A stretch of 64,000 nucleotides of DNA, taken from assembly GCA_046349395.1 (NCBI GenBank), contig JAXMCK010000003.1, forward strand, positions 248,001-312,000, given 5' to 3'. Origin of the DNA: JAXMCK01 sp046349395 (GTDB taxonomy: Bacteria > Pseudomonadota > Alphaproteobacteria > Geminicoccales > Geminicoccaceae). A program made the position numbers and the translations under genes. Below, piece after piece: positions 40,325-49,300 of the stretch. The first letter of the stretch is position 1, and every line of letters begins with the position of its first letter. The notes below the pieces were generated by a model that was not told where the DNA came from, did no database searches, and was given only the letters and a program-made list of their open reading frames with translations.

Positions 40325-41690
40325 CATAAAGGCTCTGGCGGCTGAGCCCGAGGATCTCGGCCGCCGACGCACGATTGTCGTTGGTCAGCTCGAGCGCCGC
40401 CTCGATGCAGAGCCGCTCGATCACGTCGGTCGTTTCGCGGACCAGATCCTTCAACGGCACGCGTCCGACGAGCTCGGTCAGCTGCTCGACGGAACGTGGC
40501 AGCTCGTGCGTAGCTCGCGGCTGAGCGGAAAGACGTCGCTCCACGTTGCGGATCACGAAAGCGAGCCTGGACTGACCGCCGTCCGAAGTTGCCGCGGCCG
40601 AGACCTCGATTTCGGCGTTGGCCCCATACTCGCCGCGCAGCGTGGTGGCGAAGAGGCGCACCATCCCATGCTGGCGTAGGCTGGCCAGGAGCACGCTGAG
40701 ATCCACGCCCGGTCTGCCGAGCCATCGGTCGAGCGATTCGCCTTTCGCCTGATCGTCGGTCGCCAGCTGGACCATGTCGAGAAAGGCGGCGTTCACGTCG
40801 AGGATACGGCCGTCGGGACCAGTGACCACGAAGGCATCAGGTGCCTTCTCCACGGCACTCAGCAGCTTCGTCCGGTCGTCCGCCATCGGTGTCGGGGCTG
40901 CGAGAACCCCTTGGGGTGCCAGCCGCACCAGCAGAAACGTCGAGCTCTCCTGCCGATAGAGAGTGCAGGACACCATGATCTCCGGCCCGCCACCGGCGAG
41001 CCGGACCCGGGCCGTCTCCGTCCGGCCGGAGGCCTTGGCGCTGGCCAGAAGGTCCAGAACAGTGCCCGCGGCCTGGGAGTCGAAGCAATTGGCGAAGGGC
41101 TGGCCGATCAGGCCGGAATTCGAGGTGGCGAGGAGCTTCTCGGCGGCGGGATTGGTTTCCGTCAGCCTGTTGCTGCCGGCATCAACGACGAGCATGGCCT
41201 CGACGGCGGTATGGAAAAGCTGGCGGTAGCGGGTCTCGATGTCGCGCAGGCGCGAATAGTCCCGCTCCATGGACTGCTGCGCATCGACCAGGCGCTGCTG
41301 CAGGATCGCGATCGGGCGAAGGTCGCGCCCGACGATGAGATTCCGACCCTCTTTGCCGAAGGGCATGGCGGCGTAGAGGATCGGTACGTCCGGGCCTCGG
41401 CTTGCCGGGTGATTGATGTGTCGCCAGCGTCGGGCCCCAGGCGTGGGCGCGTCCCGCAGCAGGGCCTCCGCCTTGACCTTGGTGTCGATCGACGCGACAT
41501 CGATCCACGAGCGGTTGAGCCAGACACTGGCGAACTCGCGCGCCAAGTCTTCCTGGGCGAACGCCACATCGCGGATGACGCCGGCATTATCGAGGACGAG
41601 GGCGATGTCCGCTGCCGCCTCGATCAAGGTGGCCGCCTCTTCCGCGTCAAGGTCGCCAAGCCATTGCTTGGGCGTCTTGAACCGCTTCAC
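40272..41690 (-). CDS. ppsR: PpsR/CrtJ regulator with conserved redox cysteines
   Basis: A second PpsR, 472 residues from the GTG at 41690 (MKRFKTPKQWLGDLD), close to the 464-469 of Rhodobacter proteins. Order: N-terminal PAS, Q-linker (QQSMERDYSRLRDIETRY), two PAS domains, Fis-type helix-turn-helix (NRASAAEILGLSRQSLYVKL). It has Cys202, Cys242 and Cys428; the last two lie where CrtJ has its redox pair Cys249/Cys420. It should therefore sense redox, unlike its paralogue at 34194. aerR lies upstream on the same strand, with a composite PpsR site in between, suggesting autoregulation. Confidence 0.93.
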   Translation of the reverse strand: MKRFKTPKQWLGDLDAEEAATLIEAAADIALVLDNAGVIRDVAFAQEDLAREFASVWLNRSWIDVASIDTKVKAEALLRDAPTPGARRWRHINHPASRGPDVPILYAAMPFGKEGRNLIVGRDLRPIAILQQRLVDAQQSMERDYSRLRDIETRYRQLFHTAVEAMLVVDAGSNRLTETNPAAEKLLATSNSGLIGQPFANCFDSQAAGTVLDLLASAKASGRTETARVRLAGGGPEIMVSCTLYRQESSTFLLVRLAPQGVLAAPTPMADDRTKLLSAVEKAPDAFVVTGPDGRILDVNAAFLDMVQLATDDQAKGESLDRWLGRPGVDLSVLLASLRQHGMVRLFATTLRGEYGANAEIEVSAAATSDGGQSRLAFVIRNVERRLSAQPRATHELPRSVEQLTELVGRVPLKDLVRETTDVIERLCIEAALELTNDNRASAAEILGLSRQSLYVKLRRYGLGDLGAEPEP

Positions 41691-41821
41691 GACAGGCGAG
41701 GCCCCACGCCTCGAGGCATGTGTGTTCGACCTTGACTGATGTGGGCCCGGTACCACCACGGCCAAGAGCGGACGCGCCGAAACCGGCCCAGCCGATCCAA
41801 TACCACCGCCGGGCGTGGTTA

Positions 41822-41855
41822 TGTCAAGTCAAGTCTACGTCAACTTTACTTGACA
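41822..41855. promoter_or_regulatory. 34-bp composite PpsR site upstream of the second ppsR
   Basis: The pattern TGT-N12-ACGT-N12-ACA is exact, with flanks TGTCAAGT and ACTTGACA that are inverted repeats. It reads as two PpsR boxes offset by 16 bp that share the central ACGT, each with one mismatched end (TGT-N12-ACG and CGT-N12-ACA). It lies 132 bp before the ppsR GTG and 75 bp after aerR, in a locally AT-richer stretch. The 240-bp gap holds no gene. Confidence 0.65.
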
Positions 41856-41929
41856 CATTTTGCCGGAAAAATTTCACATCTCACGCGCGGACACAAGTCC
41901 CGCGTCGCAGGAACTACGAGCGCTACTTG

Positions 41930-42829
41930 TCAGATTCGGGCGGGTAGCAGCGTGAGCAGGTGTTGCGCCTGGAGAACCGCCTGACGCCCATCAGGTCCGG
42001 TCGCGTCCGCCCCGACAAGGGCCGTGAACTCCGGATGCTCGACGAAGACGGGCCCGCCCACGAGCACGCCGACACGGCGATTGCGCGAAGCGCGACGCAC
42101 AGCACGGATCGTGGTCGCCAGATCATCCAAGCGATTGGCGCAACTCAGTGAGATCCCGACGACCGCGAACCATTCCCGGCGCACCAGGGCCACGAGATCG
42201 TGGGTCGACATGCCGGGATCGGTCGCCACGACCCAGCCCGCGCGCCGGAAGAACTCGCACACCATGACGAGGCCGAAGGTGTGCTGCTCACCGGGTATGG
42301 GAATCAGCAAGGTCCGCCGGTCGTCCCCATGCTGGTGAGACTCGTGGACGAACGCTGGTGCGAGTTCGTGCAGGACGCGCTGCAGACAGCCAACGCCCAG
42401 CGTCACCTCGGTGAAATCGCACAGGTCGGCGGTCCACAGGTCGCCCAGCCGGCGGGCCGTAGGCGCAAGAAGTTGCAAATAGAGGGACTCGACGGACACG
42501 CCCCGCGTGCGCAGTGACGTGACGAAGCTGGTCGCCGCATCGATGTCCTGATGCAGGACGAGGCCGGCGAACTCGGCTACCTCGTGTATCGCCGGCGTGC
42601 GACGCGCATTCTCGACTGCAGCCGCCACTTCCTCTCCCGGACGGCGGGCGAGGACGAGCCGCGGAATGATCTCGAGCTCGATGGTTCTGACGAGGGCGTC
42701 GAGTTCCCGTGCCGCGCCGCCGGTTCTGCGATCGAGGCTGCTTTCCGTGGGGGCGTCGCCGCCCATGGGGGCCAGGTCCCTGGACGCGAAAGCAAGCTTC
42801 GCCCCTCCCGGACCTGACAGGGAACTCAT
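41930..42829 (-). CDS. aerR: Cobalamin-binding antirepressor AerR/PpaA
   Basis: A 299-residue protein with a helical B12-cap-like region and a C-terminal Rossmann-type cobalamin-binding domain. The block IPGEQHTFGLVMVCEFFRRAGW places His183 where AerR binds cobalamin. AerR/PpaA relieves PpsR/CrtJ repression and, through adenosyl- or hydroxocobalamin, responds to blue light. The ATG at 42829 is chosen because GGGAGG precedes it; the frame is open to 42958. It is divergent from bchF and upstream of the cysteine-bearing ppsR, its expected partner. Confidence 0.93.
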   Translation of the reverse strand: MSSLSGPGGAKLAFASRDLAPMGGDAPTESSLDRRTGGAARELDALVRTIELEIIPRLVLARRPGEEVAAAVENARRTPAIHEVAEFAGLVLHQDIDAATSFVTSLRTRGVSVESLYLQLLAPTARRLGDLWTADLCDFTEVTLGVGCLQRVLHELAPAFVHESHQHGDDRRTLLIPIPGEQHTFGLVMVCEFFRRAGWVVATDPGMSTHDLVALVRREWFAVVGISLSCANRLDDLATTIRAVRRASRNRRVGVLVGGPVFVEHPEFTALVGADATGPDGRQAVLQAQHLLTLLPARI

Positions 42830-42919
42830 TGAGGCCTCCCCCGCTGGAAAGAAAAGTTTACACTCAACCTCGAAGCGCCGAAACTTGGACCTTCCGTCGC
42901 ACCGAAGGTGAATGGGTTC

Positions 42920-42953
42920 TGTCAATCGGCCGTGACGTATACGCCGGTTGACA
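42920..42953. promoter_or_regulatory. 34-bp composite PpsR site between aerR and bchF
   Basis: The same exact pattern TGT-N12-ACGT-N12-ACA as at 41822, again with inverted-repeat ends (TGTCAA and TTGACA). It lies 91 bp before the aerR ATG and 55 bp before the bchF start, so it could control both the regulator and the long bchF-to-hemA run. Confidence 0.65.
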
Positions 42954-43007
42954 GTCACTTGGGAAGAAGTCTAGCCTCCCTCCGTTGTCGGATCGGCTTG
43001 GGGAGGA

Positions 43008-43526
43008 GTGGTGGATCAGAGGCGGCCCCGTCACGTCTCCGAGCGGGCGCTCTATACCCCCGAAGAGCGTCGACGCCGTGACGCGACCCCTTGGACCCTG
43101 GTCCAGGGCATCCTGGCTCCGATCCAATTCCTGGCCTTTCTGGTGAGCCTCGTCCTCGTTCTGCGCTATCTGGCGACAGGCGTAGGATTCGAAGCCGCTA
43201 CCGTCTCCGTCGTCATCAAAACCCTGCTTCTCTACACGATCATGATTACCGGCTCCATTTGGGAGAAGGTAGTATTCGGCCGTTATCTATTTGCGCGGCC
43301 GTTCTTCTGGGAGGACGTGTTCAGCATGCTCGTGCTGGCACTCCACACCGCCTATCTGGTGACCGTGGGCACCGGCGTTCTGGGTCATCAGGGCCAGATG
43401 CTCCTGGCCTTGGCCGCCTACGTCACCTACGTGATCAACGCCACGCAGTTCATCTTGAAGCTCCGTGCGGCGCGGCTGCAGGGCAGCGTATCCCTTCCCG
43501 CGGCTCCGCAGGAGTTGGCCGCGTGA
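43008..43526 (+). CDS. bchF: 3-vinyl bacteriochlorophyllide hydratase BchF
   Basis: A 172-residue membrane protein with four predicted helices that hydrates the 3-vinyl group of (bacterio)chlorophyllide to 3-hydroxyethyl. Family blocks are RALYTPEERRRRDATPWTLV, IKTLLLYTIMITGSIWEKVV and GRYLFARPFFWEDVFSM. Two adjacent GTG codons (43008, 43011) follow GGGAGGA; the second has better spacing, so the true start may be 3 bases in. First gene of the long plus-strand run and coupled to bchN by GTGA. Confidence 0.94.
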   Translation: MVDQRRPRHVSERALYTPEERRRRDATPWTLVQGILAPIQFLAFLVSLVLVLRYLATGVGFEAATVSVVIKTLLLYTIMITGSIWEKVVFGRYLFARPFFWEDVFSMLVLALHTAYLVTVGTGVLGHQGQMLLALAAYVTYVINATQFILKLRAARLQGSVSLPAAPQELAA

Positions 43527-44800
43527 ACGCCCTCGAAGCCTCGGCCTCGGGCTGCGGCGATCTCGACGTGCGCAAGGAGCGCGGCCAGCGCGAGGTGTTC
43601 TGCGGTCTGACCGGCATCATCTGGCTGCACCGCAAGATCCAGGACGCCTTCTTCCTCGTCGTCGGCTCGCGCACCTGTGCGCATCTGATCCAATCGGCGG
43701 CCGGCGTGATGATCTTCGCCGAGCCGAGGTTCGCGACCGCCATCATCGAGGAGCGCGACCTCGCAGGGCTCGCCGACGCCAACGAGGAGCTCGATCGCGT
43801 CGTCACCCGGCTGCTGGAGCGGCGCCCGGACATTCACCTTCTCTTCCTCGTCGGCTCCTGCCCCTCCGAGGTGATCAAGCTGGATCTCAGCCGTGCCGCG
43901 GCCCGGCTCTCCCGCACCTTCTCTCCCCGGGTGCGGATCCTCAGCTACTCGGGCAGCGGCATCGAGACGACGTTCACGCAGGGCGAGGACGCCTGCCTCG
44001 CGGCTCTCGTCCCGGATCTCCCCAAGCCGGACCCCCGCGACCCGCGATCGCTCCTCGTCGTCGGCACGGTGGCCGATGTCGTCGAAGATCAGATGCGCCG
44101 GCTGTTCGACGAGCTTGGCATCGGTCCCGTCAGCTTCCTCCCGGCACGTCGCTCATCGGAGCTGCCGGCCGTCGGGCCCAACACTTCCTATTTGCTGGCG
44201 CAGCCCTTTCTCGCCGAGACCGGCCGTCTGCTGGACGCCCGCGGGGCGAAACGCCTCAAGGCACCGTTCCCACTCGGTGCCGAGGGTACGCTCCTCTGGC
44301 TCGAGGCCGCAGCGACGGCTTGGGGTATCGAGGCCCGCCGTCTTCGCCAGGTCACTGCGGCCAGCTTCGAGCGCGCGCAGCGGGCGTTGGCCCGGGGCAA
44401 GGCCCAGCTAGCCGGCAAGAGCGTGTTCTTCTTCCCGGATTCCCAGCTCGAGGTGCCGCTGGCCCGGTTCCTGTCCCGTGAGCTGGACATGCGCCTCGTC
44501 GAGGTCGGGACGCCCTATCTGCACCGGCAGCATCTGGCGAGCGAACTCGACCTGCTTCCCGCCGGTACGGCGCTGACCGAGGGTGCCGATGTCGAGCAGG
44601 AGCTCGACAGATGCCGTGCGGCACGTCCCGACATTACGGTCTGCGGCCTGGGTTTGGCCAATCCGCTCGAGGCCGAGGGTCTGACCACGAAGTGGTCGAT
44701 CGAGCTGCTCTTCACGCCGATCCAGGGATTCGAGCAGGCGGGTGATCTGGCCGAGCTGTTCACGCGCCCGCTCGACCGTCGTCTCCGGCTGGCGGCCTGA
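43523..44800 (+). CDS. bchN: Light-independent protochlorophyllide reductase subunit BchN
   Basis: A 425-residue NifD-like subunit of the dark-operative protochlorophyllide reductase. The Cys ligands of the NB-cluster are visible in QREVFCGLTGIIWLH, GSRTCAHL and VGSCPSEVIK. The GTG start overlaps the bchF stop. It forms an N2B2 tetramer with BchB that receives electrons from BchL and reduces ring D, allowing pigment synthesis in the dark. Confidence 0.97.
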   Translation: MNALEASASGCGDLDVRKERGQREVFCGLTGIIWLHRKIQDAFFLVVGSRTCAHLIQSAAGVMIFAEPRFATAIIEERDLAGLADANEELDRVVTRLLERRPDIHLLFLVGSCPSEVIKLDLSRAAARLSRTFSPRVRILSYSGSGIETTFTQGEDACLAALVPDLPKPDPRDPRSLLVVGTVADVVEDQMRRLFDELGIGPVSFLPARRSSELPAVGPNTSYLLAQPFLAETGRLLDARGAKRLKAPFPLGAEGTLLWLEAAATAWGIEARRLRQVTAASFERAQRALARGKAQLAGKSVFFFPDSQLEVPLARFLSRELDMRLVEVGTPYLHRQHLASELDLLPAGTALTEGADVEQELDRCRAARPDITVCGLGLANPLEAEGLTTKWSIELLFTPIQGFEQAGDLAELFTRPLDRRLRLAA

Positions 44801-44804
44801 CGCC

Positions 44805-46385
44805 ATGCAGCTCACCGTCTGGACCTACGAGGCTCCTCCCCATGTCGGCGCGATGCGGATCGCGACTGCCATGGAGGGCGTGCACTACGTCCTGCACGCG
44901 CCGCAGGGCGACTCATACGCCGACCTGCTCTTCACCATGATCGAGCGGCGCAGCAAGCGTCCGCCGGTCACCTACACCACCTTCCAGGCCCGCGATCTCG
45001 GCAGCGACACGGCGGAGCTGTTCAAGAACGCGGTCAAGGAGGCGTTCGAGCGCTACCGCCCGGAGGCGATGCTGGTCGGGGCTTCCTGCACAGCCGAGTT
45101 GATCCAGGACGATCCGGGCGGTCTCGCCCGTGCGCTCGACCTGCCGATCCCGGTCGTCCCGCTGGAGCTGCCGGCCTACCAGCGCAAAGAGAACTGGGGT
45201 GCGGCCGAGACCTTCTACCAGCTCGTGCGTGCCATCGCCGGCCCGCATGCGCCGAAGCCCGGCACGCCGCGTCCCGTGCGCGAGCCCGGCACGGCCCCGC
45301 GTTGCAACCTGCTGGGCCCGACCGCCCTCGGCTTCCGGCATCGCGACGACGTGACGGAAGTACGCCGTCTTCTGGCGCGGCTCGGCGTCGACGTCGCAGT
45401 GGTCGCTCCCATGGGTGCGGCACCGCACGATCTGGCGCGACTCGGCGATGCCGACTTCAATGTCGTTCTCTATCCCGAGATCGCCGGCCCGACGGCGAAG
45501 TGGTTGGAGCGCATGTTCGGCCAGCCGACAGTGCACACCATCCCGATCGGCATCGGGGCGACGCGCGCCTTCGTCGCCGAGGTCGCGGCGCTGACCGGAG
45601 CCGATGCGTCGGCACTCCTGGCCGAGGAAAGCTCTCGGGCGCCCTGGTACTCCCGCTCGGTCGACTCGACCTACCTGACCGGCAAGCGGGTGTTCATCTT
45701 CGGCGATGCTACACACGCTATCGCCGCCGCCAGGATCGCCAGCCGCGAACTCGGCTTCACCGTCGTCGGCCTCGGCACCTACAGCCGCGAGCAGGCCCGC
45801 GACGTTCGCGAGGCCGCCAAAGAGCTGGGCCTCGAGGCGCTGATCACCGACGACTATCTCGAGGTCGAGGCCCGCTGCGCCGAGCTGCATCCCGAGCTGG
45901 TGCTCGGCACCCAGATGGAGCGCCACATCGCCAAGCGCCTGGGCATCCCCTGTGCGGTGATTTCGGCCCCGGTCCACGTGCAGGACTTCCCTGCCCGCTA
46001 CTCGCCGCAGATGGGCTTCGAGGGTGCGAACGTGCTGTTCGACACCTGGGTCCACCCGCTGATGATGGGCCTCGAAGAGCATCTGCTGGGGATGTTCCGC
46101 GAGGACTTCGAGTTCCACGACAATGCGGCGCCGTCGCACCTCGGTGTCACGGCCGCACCGCAACCAGCATCGCAACCGCAACCCGCACCGGCTCCCCGTG
46201 TGGAGGTCCAGTCGACCCCATCGGTGCTGAGCTGGGCCCCCGACGCCGAGAAGGAACTGCACAAGATACCGTTCTTCGTCCGCGGCAAGGCGCGCCGGAA
46301 CACGGAGCGTTTCGCCACCGAGAGGGGCGTCGGGGTCATCACAGTCGAGACATTGTACGATGCGAAAGCCCATTTCGGCCGCTGA
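44805..46385 (+). CDS. bchB: Light-independent protochlorophyllide reductase subunit BchB
   Basis: A 526-residue NifK-like partner of BchN. It begins MQLTVWTYEAPPHVGAMRIA and has the conserved GASCTAELIQDDPGG near residue 95. An Ala/Pro/Gln linker (around residues 450-470) precedes the C-terminal protochlorophyllide-reductase domain, which ends ITVETLYDAKAHF. The start lies 4 bp after bchN. The 3' end overlaps bchH by 26 bp. Confidence 0.97.
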   Translation: MQLTVWTYEAPPHVGAMRIATAMEGVHYVLHAPQGDSYADLLFTMIERRSKRPPVTYTTFQARDLGSDTAELFKNAVKEAFERYRPEAMLVGASCTAELIQDDPGGLARALDLPIPVVPLELPAYQRKENWGAAETFYQLVRAIAGPHAPKPGTPRPVREPGTAPRCNLLGPTALGFRHRDDVTEVRRLLARLGVDVAVVAPMGAAPHDLARLGDADFNVVLYPEIAGPTAKWLERMFGQPTVHTIPIGIGATRAFVAEVAALTGADASALLAEESSRAPWYSRSVDSTYLTGKRVFIFGDATHAIAAARIASRELGFTVVGLGTYSREQARDVREAAKELGLEALITDDYLEVEARCAELHPELVLGTQMERHIAKRLGIPCAVISAPVHVQDFPARYSPQMGFEGANVLFDTWVHPLMMGLEEHLLGMFREDFEFHDNAAPSHLGVTAAPQPASQPQPAPAPRVEVQSTPSVLSWAPDAEKELHKIPFFVRGKARRNTERFATERGVGVITVETLYDAKAHFGR

Positions 46386-49300
46386 GGCGACGCCGGTGCG
46401 CGTCGTCATCGTGACGCTCGACAGCCATCTGGCGAGCGCTGCCGACCGTGCCGTGCACAATCTCGTTCGCGAGATCCCGGGCCTGTCGCTCCATCTTCAC
46501 GCTGCGGCCGAGTGGAACTCCGACCCCGACGCGCTGGAGCGCTGCAAGACCGACATCGCCCGTGGCGACATCATCGTCGTCACGATGCTGTTCATGGAGG
46601 ATCACTTCCTCCCGGTCATGCCGGCGCTGCGGGCTCGGCGCGAGCAGTGCGATGCGATGGTCTGCGCCATGTCGGCGGCCGAGGTCGTCAAGCTGACCCG
46701 CATGGGCCGGTTCAGCATGGACGGCGGCCAGAGCGGCCTAATGGCGCTCCTGAAGCGGCTTCGTGGCCGCAAGGAAGGCGAGTCGGGCTCCGCCGGTGCC
46801 CAGCAGATGAAGATGCTGCGGCGCCTGCCGAAGATCCTGCGCTTCATCCCCGGCACGGCCCAGGATGTCCGCGCCTACTTCCTGACGCTGCAGTATTGGC
46901 TGGCGGGTTCGGAGCAGAACATCGCCAACATGGTCCGCTTCCTGGTCGACCGTTACGCGGACGGCGAGCGGAAGAGCCTGCGCGGCACGGCCAAGGCGCC
47001 GCTGCCGGTCGAGTACCCGGAGATCGGCGTCTACCATCCGGCACTCAAGGGCAGGATGGCGGAGGCGGTGGAAGCCCTTCCCGTGGGCGGCAATGCCGGC
47101 ACGGTCGGCCTCCTCCTGCTGCGCTCCTATCTGTTGGCCGGCAACACGGGCCACTATGACGGCGTGATTGCGGCACTCGAGGCTCGCGGTCACAAGGTGA
47201 TCCCGGCTTTCGCCACCGGCCTCGACGCGCGTCCGGCGATCGACAAGTTCTTCGTGGTCAACGGCCGCTGCAAAGTCGACGCGGTCGTCTCGTTGACCGG
47301 TTTCTCGCTGGTCGGCGGGCCCGCCTACAACGATGCCAAGGCGGCCGAGGACACGCTGGCCGCCCTCGACGTGCCCTATCTCGCCGCTCATCCCGCCGAG
47401 CTGCAGACGCTGGAGCAGTGGGCGGAGTCGGATCGCGGCCTGCTGCCCGTCGAGTCCACCATCATGGTGGCCATTCCGGAGTTGGACGGTGCCACCGGCC
47501 CGATGGTCTTCGGCGGCCGTTCGAGCCACGCCGGTGTCGCCTGCGCCGGCTGTGACCGTGCCTGCACGTTCGCGGCGGGCGTCGGCGACCGCGACATGCA
47601 CTCCTGCGTCGAGCGCACGGAGATGCTGGCGGCGCGTGTCGACAAGCTCGTGCGGCTGCGGCGCAGCGAGCGCGCCCAGCGCAAGGTCGCGATCGTCCTC
47701 TTCAACTTCCCGCCCAATGCCGGCAACACTGGTACGGCCGCCTATCTCGGCGTGTTCGAGTCGCTCCAGCATACTCTGAAGAGAATGCGGGACGAGGGCT
47801 ACACGGTCGACGTGCCGGCTTCGGTCGATGAGTTGCGGCAGAAGGTGATCGAGGGCAATGCCGCCCGCTTTGGCGCCCATGCCAACGTTTACGCCCGCAT
47901 TCCGGTCGACGACCATGTCCGGCGCGAGCGGCACCTGGCGGCGATCGAGGGGCAGTGGGGTCCGGCGCCGGGCCGGCAGCAGAGCGACGGCAGCTCGATC
48001 TTCGTCCTCGGCGAGGCGTTCGGGAACGTGTTCGTCGGCGTGCAACCCGCCTTCGGTTACGAGGGCGACCCGATGCGGCTGCTCTTCGAGAAGGGCTTCG
48101 CGCCGACCCACGCCTTCTCCGCCTTCTATCGTTTCCTGCGCGAGGACTTCGGTGCCCACGCCGTGCTGCACTTCGGCACGCATGGCGCGCTTGAGTTCAT
48201 GCCGGGCAAGCAGACCGGGATGTCGGCCAAGGACTGGCCGGACCGGCTGATCGGCGACCTGCCGAACATCTATCTTTACGCCGCCAACAACCCGTCCGAG
48301 GGTAGCATCGCCAAGCGGCGCGGCTCGGCGACCCTGGTCAGCTACCTGACCCCGCCCATCGCGCATGCCGGCCTCTATCGCGGCCTGCTCGACCTCAAGG
48401 GCTCCATCGAGCGTTGGCGCGTGCTGCCGCCGGACGAGCTGTCCGAGCGGGCACAGCTAGCCGAGCTGATCCAGGCCCAGGCCGCCGCCGTCGACCTGGC
48501 ACAGGCCGAACCGGTGTGGGGTGCCGAGGCGGCCGACCGGATCCTGAAGCTGAACGAGGCCGTGCTCGAGCTCGAATACAGCCTGATCCCGCACGGCCTC
48601 CACGTCGTCGGCGAGCCGCCGACCCCGGAGGAGCGCGTCGACCTTCTGATGGCCGTCGCCGAGTCCGCCCACAGCGTGCGGCTGGAGAAGGAAGCGGTCG
48701 AGGCGATCGTGGCCGGGAAGCGACCCGAGGAGGCAGCCGCCAGCGAGGCCACGCTGAACCTGTTCCGCGAGCTTGCCGCTACCGACAAGCTTCTCGCCGA
48801 GGACAGCGAGCTTCCGGGCATTCTTCGTGCCCTCGATGGCCGATTCGTGCGGCCGGCACCGGGTGGCGATCTGCTGCGGACGCCGGCGATCCTGCCGACG
48901 GGACGCAATCTCCACGGCTTCGATCCTTTCCGCATCCCGAGCGCCTACGCCCTCACGGACGGGGCCCGGCAGGCCGAGCGCCTGCTGGAGCGGCACTGTG
49001 TCGACGGGCACCCGTTCCCGGAAACGATCGCTCTGGTCCTCTGGGGCACGGACAACCTCAAAACAGAGGGCGGCCCGATCGCCCAGGCGCTGGCCCTGCA
49101 GGGCGTGCGGCCACGGTTCGACAGCTACGGTCGCCTCGCGGGCGCCACCCTGATCCCGCTGGGAGATCTCGGGCATCCCCGTATCGACGTCATCGTCACC
49201 CTGTCCGGCATCTTCCGCGATCTCCTGCCACTGCAGGTGAAGCTGCTGGCCGAGGCGGCATGGCTCTGTGCCTCGGCAGACGAGCCGGAGGAGCTGAACT

